DNA from: Chara braunii
Lineage: Eukaryota; Streptophyta; Charophyceae; Charales; Characeae
Assembly (NCBI GenBank): GCA_003427395.1
Contig: BFEA01000465.1
Span: forward strand, 895,189-920,188
Length of the DNA stretch: 25,000 bases
Direction: 5' to 3'
In this document: positions 8,955-18,128 of the stretch, one piece after another
Numbering within the stretch: the first letter of the stretch is position 1
Layout of the letters: each line of letters begins with the position of its first letter
Made by a program: the position numbers and the translations under genes
The notes under the pieces: generated by a model
What the model was told of the DNA's origin: nothing
Databases searched by the model: none
The model's input: the letters and a program-made list of their open reading frames with translations, nothing else

Positions 8955-9238
8955 TTTTTTTTTTTTTTTTTTTCAAGAGGAGGTATCTCATTTTTTATTT
9001 TTTTTTAAACGGGCCTAGTGCCCAAGGCTTGTATTACTCAAAGAATAAAATCGAGTAGAAGAATAGAATGGACACACATGCAGCCTCAACCAGCTCAGCT
9101 TATGAGATCATCATATTGACATTTGCTTTGTCTTGGGGTGGGGCAGCAGCCTCTTCACCCGTTATCGGGTGCCAGAAAGACGCATTCTACAACTAGCTCA
9201 GTTCTACCCCTGATTCACTGTATCACATAATTTTGAGA

Positions 9239-11250
9239 TTAATCGTACCCAAACCAGAATCTTGGGACCATCAACATTGGAGACCGGGGGAAAGGGTCTG
9301 AAAAGTCTGCAACAGAGCGCAGGGGAAAAGATGGATTTACCACTGTCCAATCACAAAAAAACAGCTTGTAGTCCCTGCTTACTTTTCCATTTTCCTTGCC
9401 CTTAGATCCCTCCCACTTAATTTCACCCAACTTCCTTCCTTGATTTCCTCCAAGGCAGCTGTGACTGAAATGTTTGATGTGTTTGAGAACCTCAGATTCA
9501 GAAGATAAGCGTTGTATCTTTTTTTTTTTTTTTTCCATTTTATTAGGATTTCTGTTTGAATCTGTTGTTTGATCAATTCAGTGAATTTTGGGCCATCTGA
9601 GCTGACCCCCTCCATCTCGTAGGTGCATCTCCTCAACCATATGGCCCACATGAATGCCCTTCTCCCAATAATGAAGATATTTTATGTGAAGTCATCGTAT
9701 GACTCTGGTATCCATGCTTCCAGTAGTATGGGTTTCCAACCCTAAGGCGATGGGGTAGAAGATTGTAGTTGACTCCATATTCGGTTCCACCATCTCCAAA
9801 GCCATATGACACCAGGGCATTGGATGAACACATGCTCTATAGTTTCAGGGATCAATCTACTAGGGAAAGCAGATTTACAGAATTTACACCATCGTGAGGC
9901 AGTTCCTTTTTGCTCTAAAGAGGATCTGTCTATCAACCAATCATTTGTGGGCAGACACCTGTGTTCAATTTGCCATTGAAGTGATACCACTTTTGCTGGT
10001 TTAGACTTCATTAACCTGAAACATTTTATCAATCTGACCTCTTCCCTACTGAGATTGAGGTGTTTCATCCATCTGGCAGATACTCTATCCTCTAGGTTGG
10101 TTCTTATTTTAACATTCGATAAGTGGACTTCACTGTTAGAGTATGGAGAGCCCGGTGATATGTTTTGTTTGCTTTAATAAATCCGTTGCCTCCGATTGGT
10201 GTGCTCCAAATCCAGTTGGTTGGCTCTAGTGCCAAATTGGAGATGAGAGTATCAGGTATGAAGACTAGCCATTGATCTTTTATCTTTAATACTCTGATTC
10301 TGAAAATTTGACAATCTCTGACCCACTTAATCAGACGCTTCCTTGTTAAACCGATAAAGTTATCTTGTGGCAGATCATAGATTTCCAAAAGGATGTCCCC
10401 ATTCTTATATTTGTCTAAGATAGAACCAACCACTTGGGGCAAATCTCTGATTACTACTCAATCATTTATCTCTAATTTGGGTCCTCTTCCAAGGATTCGG
10501 ACCCATTCCAGTGAGCTTAATTCAATGATTCTTTCCAGGGCCTCCTCTGAGTGGTGGCAATAACGGAGGTGCCCTTGCAAGGTAGATGTTTCAATCCAAT
10601 CATTTGTATCCTTATTCCATATATTTTTAATCCTTACAATCTATTTTCTCACCCATCCCCTCCACGGTGAATCCATACAGTGAAGTACATACCCTTGAGC
10701 ATCCCTAATCCATCTGTTGTCGAAGAGGGGTTGTTGGCACACCTCTTCCCATCTTTCAGGGGAAAGTTTATCTGCCAGTCGGAGCCTTTTCCATGTTTGG
10801 AGAAGGGTAACCCAAAAAGGGTCATTACAAAGATCATTTCTCGCAATTTGTCGATCTGAAAGCACTTGATCTGATATATCCTTAGGGAACCCTTTAGGAA
10901 GAGACCAAGAACAGTTTTCTAACCACATCAACGGATCAATACCTTCTGGTGTGAAAGAGGTTAGCCGTTTAATTTGTTCTTATGCTAATGTCGACCAAGG
11001 AGTTTGAGGATTGAAAAACAAACGTTTAATCCATTGGATAGATAGAGTTATGGATAGATAGAGTTATGGCCTAAGTAGTTGGGTCAATAATCCCCAACCC
11101 ACCCCTAGATTTAGGTTGAATAATTGATTGTTATGCTACTCTACTAATTACATTCTTGGATTCGTGATTACCCCTCCATAGGAAGGCAAATAGTTGTCGC
11201 TAGAATACCTTAAGGGTTGCCTTATCCATTGCCCATATGGCTGATTTATA
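9239..11250 (-). pseudogene. LINE-III connection region, zinc knuckle and C-terminus (decayed)
   Basis: From 11250 down: FAFLWRGNHESKNVISRVA, RGGLGIIDP (about 11190-11060), LENCSWSLPKG and ERWEEVCQQPLFDNRW (10931-10641), IRVLKIKDQWLVFIP, NLALEPTNWIWSTP and LTVKSTYRMLK (10442-10104). Next is the zf-RVT region (10068-9742) with VSLQWQIEHRCLPTNDW, SSLEQKGTASRW, CKFC and TIEHVFIQCP, then FMWAIWLRRCTYEM and a C-terminus ending DWTVVNPSFPLRSVADF (to 9239). Each block aligns with LINE-V. A perfect 16-bp tandem duplication (ggatagatagagttat, 11036-11067) disrupts the frame. Confidence 0.88.
11036..11067. repeat. Perfect 16-bp tandem duplication in LINE-III
   Basis: ggatagatagagttat is present twice, head to tail (11036-11051, 11052-11067). 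It adds a non-multiple-of-three length to ORF2, consistent with replication slippage after the element died. Confidence 0.9.
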
Positions 11251-12661
11251 CTAGATGGAAGCAAGAACTACGTTGTTAATGGCTAAAGCACGACCCATTA
11301 GTGAAGAATGCTTATTTTTCCAAAGTTCCAATTTGATTAGTGCTGGTTGGATAATCCATTCGTTGTTGGATTTCGACTTTCCTTCAGCAGAGAGAGATAT
11401 TCCAAGCACCCAAATAGGGGTACCTGGAGGCAACCATTTGACACAGGGCTGTTGAGGGGGCCTAGTGCCTTGATGATGGATCGACCACCCTAATGTTTTA
11501 CTACCCCAATTTACTTTCATATCTGACAGGCGACAAAACCTATCCATCATTTTTCGTATTTTCAGTAGGTTCTCTTGAGATGCTTCCACCATGAGAGATA
11601 GGTCATCTGCAAACAGAGAGCAAACCGGAATGACGTCTTCTGGAATAGAGGTTATTTGAAGACGTTTTATGTCTTTCTGGTGTTTCATGTTTACTACTAA
11701 TGCTTCCATGATTATGACAAATAAGAAGGGAGAAATTGAATCTCCTTGCATGACTGATCGATGTAAAAGGATGGGGGGAACCAAATTCTCATTAACCATT
11801 GCATTTTGATGAAGTATTTGTATCCATCTCCTGAAATTATAACCAAAGTTAAATTTTTCTTAGCACTTATCCAGAAAGAACCAATCCACATGATCATATA
11901 TTTTTTTGAAGTCAATGAAGATGAAAGCTGCATTCAATTTAGATTGACGAGTAAGCCTAACCAGTTCATTGATTAAAAGAACGTTGTCTTGAATATTTCT
12001 TCCAGTGATAAAGCTTGACTGAGCAGGATGAATGATATCTGCAGTTACTTTAGTCAGATGGTCAACTAAAGTTTTGGCTACCAAGCATGATAGGTCGATA
12101 GTTTCTAATATTCGTTTTATCCTTTTTTTTTTAATATGAAAGCGTTAATATTCCTTGCCCCACTATTTCACCCATTTCACCTAAGGTCCAGACTGCATGG
12201 AGATAGTCCATGAGGTCTTGTGACAGTGAATCCCAGAGGGACTCCCAAATTTTTTTGGGTAACCCATCAATTACGGGAGTCTTCTCCTCTTCCATGAGCA
12301 TTAACGTTGTCCATATTTCTTTCTTAGTAAGGGGTTTATCCATTGTTGTCTATTATTCCTCAGTCAACTTTTTTTTGAGTGAAATTAAAAATTAATCTAT
12401 ATCTTAAATTCGATGGTTCATTGGGATATCACTATTTTCTGTGGAGAAAAACTCTTTAAAGAAATCACAAGTCAGTTTGGTGCATGCTGCAGTTGTGGTG
12501 ACATATGGTTCATCCCTATTTCTAAGGTCAACCAATGCCTCAATTATGGTTCTTCCTGTCCTTGCTCTGGCCATTGTGAAGAAATGCGCATCCATTGAAC
12601 CTTCTATCTGATGATGTCGAAGTTTGCCCCTGATTCTCATCCCTTGCCATTTGTATTCCAT
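11251..12661 (-). pseudogene. LINE-III reverse transcriptase (decayed)
   Basis: Pre-RT (12661-12404): MARARTGRTIIEALVDL, TKLTCDFFKEFFST. Then 12343-12131 with DGLPKKIWESLWDSL. RT fingers and motif A (12084-11860): AKTLVDHLTKV, QSSFITGRNIQDNVLL, FIDFKKIYDHVDW (FID at 11911-11919). The palm (from 11799) has SVMQGDSISPFLFVIIMEAL, motif C CSLFADDLSLMVEA (FADD at 11602-11613), VNWGSKTLGWSIHHQG and GRALAINNVVLAS. The catalytic Asp residues of motifs A and C are kept, unlike LINE-I. The frame is broken at least three times (about 12400, 12110 and 11860). It clearly belongs to the same lineage as LINE-I. Confidence 0.9.
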
Positions 12662-12759
12662 CTGTGTGATGCTAACATTTTAGAATATTCATTGCATTTA
12701 CGGCCTAGGAAGGCTAAACCGTTGTTGAACCATCTTATGTCATTGTTAATGATATTTTT

Positions 12760-13640
12760 CAGTTCCCTCCATAATCCCACACTACCTGAAGGTGATTGAT
12801 GAAGCATTCCATTTTGAGATAGGAAACGTTTAGTTTGTGGTATCCTTTTCCTTGGTCCGGTTTCTTCCTAAAGGAAAAAATAGCTACACACATAGCATGA
12901 TCCAAACCAGGGAAAGGACTCTTGGGGAACATATCTGCAACCTTCAAAGCTCCTTCTAACTCCTTGGCTACCAGGATTAGATCGATACGAGACTTCATAC
13001 TCTGTCTTGATTGACCCTTCCTGAAGCAGGTAAATGTTTTGGTTGTAGGTCGAAGTCTTCTGTATGAATCAAACAGATCTAGGGAGTAACATAAATTATC
13101 AATTATCAGGTCATCAGCCTCCACATAAGTTGGACAAGCGGAAGGAATATTTCATCCGTCCAATTTTCGATCTGGTGCAACATTAAAATCTCCTGCTATA
13201 ATTACTGGAATTCCTACTGGGAGACGTGGGAAAATATTCTCAAAGAAAATTTTACGGTCCCCGATATCATTTGACCCATACACACATAAGATGCTAACAA
13301 CCTCAATTTCCAACATTGCTAGGATATATACCCATCTTCCTTATATTGGATCTACCTCCCAGGTAAGGACTTCCACTTTAGACTCGGGGGGACCCCAAAT
13401 TGCTACGCCAAAACTCCCCGTCTTCAGGGCGTGGGCTCTATAGAATTGGTGAGGCCAAATGTCTTTGTGGCGATGGTTATGAGCATCTGTATCCATAAGG
13501 TGGGTTTCTTGAATGCAGATTACATCTGGCCATTGCCTTCCATCTATACCTTTCAATTGGTCATAGATTGCTTGTTTCTTATTAGGATTCCCTGATGCCA
13601 CTCTATTAACATTAATGGATCGTAGATCTAAATCTGCACT
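12760..13640 (-). pseudogene. LINE-III endonuclease domain (decayed)
   Basis: An AP-type endonuclease (EEP fold) that in LINEs nicks the target DNA to prime reverse transcription. Reading down the minus strand: RSINVNRVASGNPNKKQAI, WPDVICIQETHL with the metal-binding Glu (about 13500), FYRAHALKTGSFGVAIWG, CVYGSNDIGD, AGDFNVAPD (GDFN at 13182-13193), SRIDLILV (SRID at 12981-12992) and PGLDHAMC (about 12890-12905). The last motif is usually SDH and here is LDH, keeping the catalytic Asp-His. A stop after KLDG (about 13150) and loss of frame near 12755 mean no intact protein. The motif order is complete, so the assignment is firm. Confidence 0.88.
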
Positions 13641-13800
13641 TCTCCTTACTAGCTTTCAGTCTTTGTCCTTATCATCTAGTGCACCTATCCTCTTTATACC
13701 TTCCATCTTTAAATCAAGTACCCTTCACCTATTGGGTGTACGCTGTTGTTTGGGGCCTCGTGTCCTCCGTAATTTAATAATGCAAGGCCATAAGGGATCA

Positions 13801-14465
13801 CTGCGTATGTCCTGTCTGGTGGCACGCGCCACGCCTGTCGCTTGCCTGTGGCGGCGAAGGCCCGGGATTGCCCAGTGGTTATTGGTCAACCATTGAAAGG
13901 GGTGTACGTGGTTTGCGGGTACACAAGTTGTTGTAGAGGTTGGATTCTAGACGTATGAGAGCCACCTTCAGCACTCACCCATGTGGCTGAGGCCCCCTAT
14001 TCCTATGGGACTCCCTCCCCACCTACCACTCTTGTATTTCTTCTAGGCGCACCCCCTATTCCGACTATCCTACCTCAGACAACTCAGTGTCTACCTCTCA
14101 GGATCGCCACCCTCCAGTCTTGGGGTGACCTTGACCGGACAGCGGTTGTAGGTACCGGTGCTAAGCTGAGCCCCACTCACCCCACTCAGCCCTGATCGAA
14201 GCATAGTCGAACGAGCCTGTCACCCGGGTACTTCAGGTGCTAGGTATAAACGTTTCACTACAAGTCCCATAGGTGAACCTATTTCCGTTCCTGTTGTTGT
14301 GTACACAGCTGTTATTGCTGTTGTTTGTTGTTAGGTTGTTCACTGGGTACATTGTTGCTATTACTACTTGTTGTTCATGGTAAGCTGTTTCTTGTTTCTT
14401 GAATTTTTGTGTGAGGACATGGGAGGCAGGCAAACCCAATTGATCCCCCTAGAGAGCCTCCCAAT
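13801..14465. other. Non-coding interval, no gene seen
   Basis: No family resemblance in any frame. The left end may still belong to the LINE-III 5' region. A Gly/Thr/Asn-biased stretch of gtt/gct triplets (14290-14400) is low complexity. Nothing else could be assigned. Confidence 0.4.
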
Positions 14466-14812
14466 CACAAGAGCCCTACTAACACCGGCCATAGAGTGTA
14501 CTAGATCCCCTTTCATCAACTGTTCCTATATCCTATAGGCAGTCTGTAGGGTCTTAGTGTTTTCAGACTAACATCGACCATAGAGCGTACTAAGTCTCAC
14601 TCTCATCAACCGTCGCATTCCATGGGCGAGCTGTCCTAAGGAGGAGCCCTCGTCTAACCCCTCCCTTGGCTAGCGGCCGACCCCCCCAGATCTCCAACTA
14701 GCAACGGGCCCACCTAATCCCTACTCTCAACCACAAGAGCCCTACCAACCCCGAGCACAAACTGTACTAAGTCTCCTCTCATTCACTGTTCCTGATTCTA
14801 TAGGCGGGGTGC
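14466..14812. repeat. Three diverged copies of a 75-90-bp unit
   Basis: cacaagagccctactaacacc...gtgtactagatc...tcatcaactgttcc...ctataggc (14466-14540), a shorter version ctaacatcgaccatagagcg...tcatcaaccgtcgc (14567-14632) and cacaagagccctaccaacccc...gtactaagtctcc...ttcactgttcc...ctataggc (14731-14805) share the same order of words. The spacing is irregular, so this is an old, broken tandem array or part of a larger element. No coding sense. Confidence 0.65.
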
Positions 14813-15021
14813 AAGTCTCTCAGCCTGCATCCCACTACGTGAATGAATTTAAACACACAACCTCAACCATGCAAATCTACCGTCGAACCTACCGAGCTTC
14901 TGTGCAAACTGACCGATTTGTGCGCAATGCTCGACGGAAAGCAAATGAACAATCATCCCCAAGTGTACAAGCACTCAAACAACCCCATGAACCAAGAGCA
15001 TCAGGCAAACATCTCATCAAC

Positions 15022-15220
15022 CATGGACTAGGCCCTCTGGGTGCTGTGCAAGCAGTGTCTGTAATAGCTTACCTGCGTCAGCCCAGGGGGGTTTGCAGAT
15101 GGGTATACGTGATGTAAACGTCTGCTGTTGTCCATGCGCATGGATGCAGAGTTTTGAGCCCGCAACCTCAAACCGCAATGAGCATTTCCAACCGGTGCCC
15201 TAACCACTGGGACACACGCC
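15022..15220 (-). mobile_element. tRNA-derived SINE, copy 1
   Basis: On the minus strand the element starts ggcgtgtgtcccagtggtt, with a polymerase III A-box-like cccagtggttagggc (opposite 15197-15211). About 40 bp later it has gaggttgcgggctcaaaactc, a B-box-like T-arm (opposite 15149-15160). This is the spacing and wording of a tRNA gene (cf. the common agctcagtggttagagca and gaggttgtgggttcaaatcc). The body, with cgtttaca and ggtaagctattacagacactg, is shared with copy 2 at 19661-19836. It is not a functional tRNA, since acceptor pairing and anticodon arm are not recognisable. Confidence 0.8.
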
Positions 15221-16019
15221 ATGCCTATCTCCTGTTTTCTCTTCCCCGAACAGAGTGTCTCACTGGATAGACCATACCCTCTATCTGGTGTTAGTGGGAC
15301 CTCACTCCAGGTGTGTGGCACACTGCCACACAGTACTAGGAACACAAATCAAACCAACAGTACCTACCGGTATCCACAGCACTTTTTTTTTTTATAGCCG
15401 TTCAAACGAATACAGACCCACGTGGCAGGCCCAGTCATCCACAAGTTTTCCGTCGTGTTAACAGCCTGAGTTCACACTAGGTACTGGCGGTTTAACGACT
15501 GTGCTCCACAGAGTCGAGTTGGAGACTTTCCCTCACCCACCTCTCCCGTACTTATTCGTGAGGCTCCACAACCCACTGTTCCGTTCCTCCCCGTAGAAAA
15601 GATAGCTGTCCCACCGCTGTCATCTCAAGCGCAGATAGGGTGGCCCGTTCTGGCCGCTGCAAAAGGGAACCTCAAAAGAAATTCTTGGGAAATGAGATGG
15701 GGCTTGTGCCGTTTTAGTTCAGGGAAAGTACTTCAAAGTTCAAACCACCAGTACTTGGCCCAGCTATCGATGCCGAGCCTGAAAACGGGCTGCACGCTGT
15801 TTTGTGCTGGCCCGCCAGCGCAACAAGAAAAAATTGTTTTGGCTGGCGGCGCCAGGCTTCGAGGGCCGGTGCCCCGAGCCTCTGGAAGTTGCGGGGCGTT
15901 GTCGCTAACGCCCGCGGCCGATGTAGTACTGGTGGTTGAAGGAAAAAATAATGGTTTGTTCAACATGTCCTTTTTTCTTCTTCTTTTTTCTTTTTTGGTC
16001 CAAGGCAAGCAAGCACTGC
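15221..16019. other. Non-coding interval, with one hairpin
   Basis: No gene recognised. A perfect hairpin with 9-bp arms and a 3-nt loop lies at 15312-15332 (tgtgtggca / tgccacaca). A short T-run is at 15382-15394. The word tgtgctccacag at 15499-15512 recurs at 16802-16812. Confidence 0.45.
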
Positions 16020-16097
16020 TTTTTTTTTTTTTTTTTTTTTAAAAAAGCTCCATCTATTGGTGGGAGCAGCACCTGCTGGAAACCGGGTCCAGCGTCT
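16020..16097 (-). mobile_element. S1 retroposon copy c (short form)
   Basis: On the minus strand gagacgctggaccc, hairpin at 16075-16093 (GCTGGA, loop of 7, TCCAGC), caggtg, ctgctcccaccaatagatgg, then directly an A-run (T-run 16020-16040). It lacks the second hairpin found in copies a and b, so this is a shorter form. Confidence 0.75.
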
Positions 16098-16129
16098 CAT
16101 AGATACAACCATATCCTCACAAATTGACA

Positions 16130-16159
16130 CAAACTGGGAACCCTGCCCAGCGTCCCATA
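16130..16159 (-). repeat. S1 hairpin fragment (c2)
   Basis: The minus strand reads tatgggacgctgggcaggg then ttcccagttt. The hairpin at 16133-16151 has stem GCTGGG/CCCAGT around a 7-nt loop, with paired changes from the GCTGGA/TCCAGC of other copies and one G-T wobble at the base. It lies just 5' of copy c. The fragment is short, but its position in the family hairpin and the gggacgctgg start support it. Confidence 0.55.
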
Positions 16160-17174
16160 ACGAGCACGTTCAGAAAACTCATCAGAAGATTTCATGAAAA
16201 TGGGACTAGGAACCTACTAGAAAAAACTAGTTGGCCAAGAATGGAGTTTTGAAAATTGAGATACCGGGGCCATTACCCGGCTTTGGCTCAGAGAATTTGA
16301 GCTCCTTCAGACATGTCTACGACAACTTCATGATTAAGCAAAATTCAGAAACGACTCAGAAGAACCCCCAACAATCCACTTTTCCTCACTCAGGCAAGAC
16401 TGACTGCAGCGGAACCACCATCTCTGCTGCTGCTATACCATGCTCCCATCCTACCAGCTAGCCCCCTCACTGGTAGGACGCGTGATAACCCACCATCTTT
16501 TCTTTTTTGAAGAAGCTCAAGAGAATTAAGGAGAGGTCGAATGCTTAGAATCCCTAGACTCCCAAACAAAACACTCGAAAACTGTACAACACTGTCTTAT
16601 TCCCTATCGAGCTCTCCCAGGCCTCACACCCCCACCCGGCTAGGTTACAGAGCAACACGACTCGCCCCAGCTCTGGCCAGCGTTGTCCCAAGCAAGCACT
16701 GCTGCTACTGGAGACAACCGATTTTTGTTTTTACTGTGGAGCTCTGATTTCCTTTAAGGAAATCCTCGAAGTCAGGTCTGTGGAACACAATCCAAAGGCT
16801 TGTGCTCCACAGAGGCGATTCTCTTATCTGGCATCAGCCGTGAAGCGTCTGCTGAGCGCAGTGCAAGGTCACCCCCCCCCCGATCAACAGCATGGTGGAC
16901 TTACAGTGGTATGGGTGTTAAGGAAGGAAAAAGGAAGTAGATATGGGACAAGGGGAGGGATAAGGGAGCCTGGGACAAAGAGAAAGTTGGCCTGGGACAA
17001 AGAAAGTGTTCTGATCAAGGGCGGGAAAGGGGGGATCTAGTGTGCAAAAGTAAGAGTCTGGTGCCTGTTTCTTGGTGAAGAGGCTCTCCCCCTCCCTGCG
17101 CAGTTAATCCCCTGGGGTTCCAGGGCAATCAATGCAGGCAGGAGCATCATATACTCAAACTCAGTCTGTAAAAA
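16160..17174. other. Non-coding interval with two adjacent hairpins
   Basis: No gene recognised. Two inverted repeats lie side by side: a perfect 19-bp palindrome gatttcctttaaggaaatc (16746-16764), and 13-bp arms (16778-16790 and 16800-16812, 12 of 13 paired, 9-nt loop). A purine-rich stretch runs from about 16915 to 17040. Confidence 0.5.
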
Positions 17175-17254
17175 GGGACGCTGGACCCGCTTCCCAGCAG
17201 GTGAAGCTCCCCACCAATAGATGGAGCCCCCTCCCAGGTGCTAGGGGTGTCTGC

Positions 17255-17291
<37 letters not shown>
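17175..17291 (+). mobile_element. S1 retroposon copy d
   Basis: Plus strand: gggacgctggacccg, hairpin 17180-17198 (GCTGG/CCAGC, with the sixth pair lost), caggtg, caccaatagatggagc, gctaggggtgtctgctctt, then a 33-nt A-run (17259-17291). The A-run begins where copies a and b continue into the second arm of the second hairpin, so this copy has a different 3' end point. Confidence 0.8.
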
Positions 17292-17292
<1 letters not shown>

Positions 17293-17355
17293 AAAAAACA
17301 AGGTCAGGAAATCGTTACTCTAGCTCAAACTGGACCAAACTGCCCCTTGTTCATC

Positions 17356-17616
17356 CAGGAGTGTGAGGCCTTGTAGAGAGACCTGGGGTTTGCTGAGGGT
17401 GGAAGGCATTCCAGTGGTGAACCGGGGGGGGCTGCAAGGAGGCGAGAAGAGATCAGCTATGGTTGACGTTGGTTAGGTTGGTTCTGTCTCTGAGGTACAA
17501 TGTCCTGGTTCAGGGAGGGCTAGGAGTTGTTCTAGGATTAGGAGGCCAGAATAGCTGATATAGCATAATCTTCTATATTTTTTCATACACTTGAAAAAAA
17601 AAAAAGAAAAAAAAAA
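17356..17616 (+). mobile_element. R retroposon copy 2 (partial)
   Basis: Aligns by eye with 8344-8575 of copy 1 over about 225 bp: caggagtgtgaggccttgta, gaggaaggc/ggtggaaggc, ggggggggctgc, gttctaggattaggaggcca against gctctaggttttggaggcca, and a shared ...gcataat end. It lacks the 5' part of copy 1 and its gggc...gccc end. It runs instead into A-rich DNA from 17594. No flanking duplication was found. Confidence 0.8.
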
Positions 17617-17725
17617 GATAAGAAACAACAGACCAACAACTCTACTACAAAAAAAAAAAAAAAAAATCTTGCCTCCCAGGTTCTCTCTCTTTCCTGTGTG
17701 CATGTCCAAGAGTTCAGGCGCGCGC

Positions 17726-17726
<1 letters not shown>

Positions 17727-17794
<68 letters not shown>
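17727..17794. repeat. (AG)34 microsatellite
   Basis: A 68-bp uninterrupted AG tract preceded by a gcgcgc stretch, the same arrangement as at 1478-1574. Confidence 0.98.
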
Positions 17795-17799
<5 letters not shown>

Positions 17800-17808
17800 C
17801 AGAGTTGG

Positions 17809-17860
17809 CGACGCTGGACCTGGTTTCCAGCAGGTGATGCTTAAAACAAAATAAAAAAAT
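17809..17860 (+). mobile_element. S1 retroposon copy e (short)
   Basis: gacgctggacctggtttcca, hairpin 17813-17831 (GCTGGA, 7-nt loop, TCCAGC), caggtgatgc, then an A-rich stretch ttaaaacaaaataaaaaaat. A gatgc-like word follows caggtg here as in copy a. Confidence 0.65.
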
Positions 17861-18008
17861 CAATGGAGCCTCAAAAAGCCCATTGCATATCCGAGGAAAA
17901 CACAGTGAGAGATTGGGGCCACGCGAGGAAATGGAAGGAGGCTCCCATTGGTGCACCCCAGTGGCTCCTACCGATCTTCTGAGCCAAATCGCATAACAGG
18001 AGAAGGGC

Positions 18009-18035
18009 AGGACGCTGGACCTGATTTCCAGCAAT
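18009..18035 (+). repeat. S1 hairpin fragment f
   Basis: ggacgctggacctgatttcc then agcaatgg. The 19-nt hairpin at 18014-18032 is intact (GCTGGA, 7-nt loop, TCCAGC). No A-run follows. Confidence 0.6.
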
Positions 18036-18085
18036 GGGGTCTCTCCCGGCTTATTTTCACCTATTTTCACCTATGTATTTCCAAA

Positions 18086-18128
18086 GGACGCTGAGCCTGA
18101 TTCTCAGCAAAAAAAAAAAAAAAAAAAA
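18086..18128 (+). mobile_element. S1 minimal copy g: hairpin plus poly(A)
   Basis: ggac then a hairpin at 18090-18108 (GCTGAG, loop cctgatt, CTCAGC) followed without spacer, apart from the run itself, by 20 A (18109-18128). The stem differs from the family stem at paired positions (GGA to GAG on one arm, TCC to CTC on the other), so pairing is kept. Confidence 0.65.

Larger units (their letters stand above)
8955..13800 (-). mobile_element. LINE-III: near-complete ORF2 region of a non-LTR retrotransposon (decayed)
   Basis: Minus strand, about 4.8 kb: endonuclease (about 13640-12760), reverse transcriptase (12661-11251), connection region and zinc knuckle (11250-9742), C-terminal region (to 9239), then a 3' UTR ending acaagccttgggcactaggcccg followed by A-rich DNA. 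The 3' end has two A-rich runs (opposite 8992-9006 and 8955-8973) separated by about 18 nt. The 5' limit is uncertain: basic, in-frame sequence (RRTRGPKQQRTP) continues to about 13800. No ORF1 is seen. Many stops and frameshifts. Confidence 0.9.

Noticed and set aside
8936-13871. ggattgcc at both sides of LINE-III as its target-site duplication
   Set aside because: The 8-mer does not abut the A-tail (acc intervenes), and the DNA right of 13871 does not read as the missing upstream part of LINE-II.
15028-15345. Minus-strand frame similar to a plus-strand frame at 19672-19854
   Set aside because: The similarity comes from both frames reading through the tRNA-derived SINE; not a gene family.
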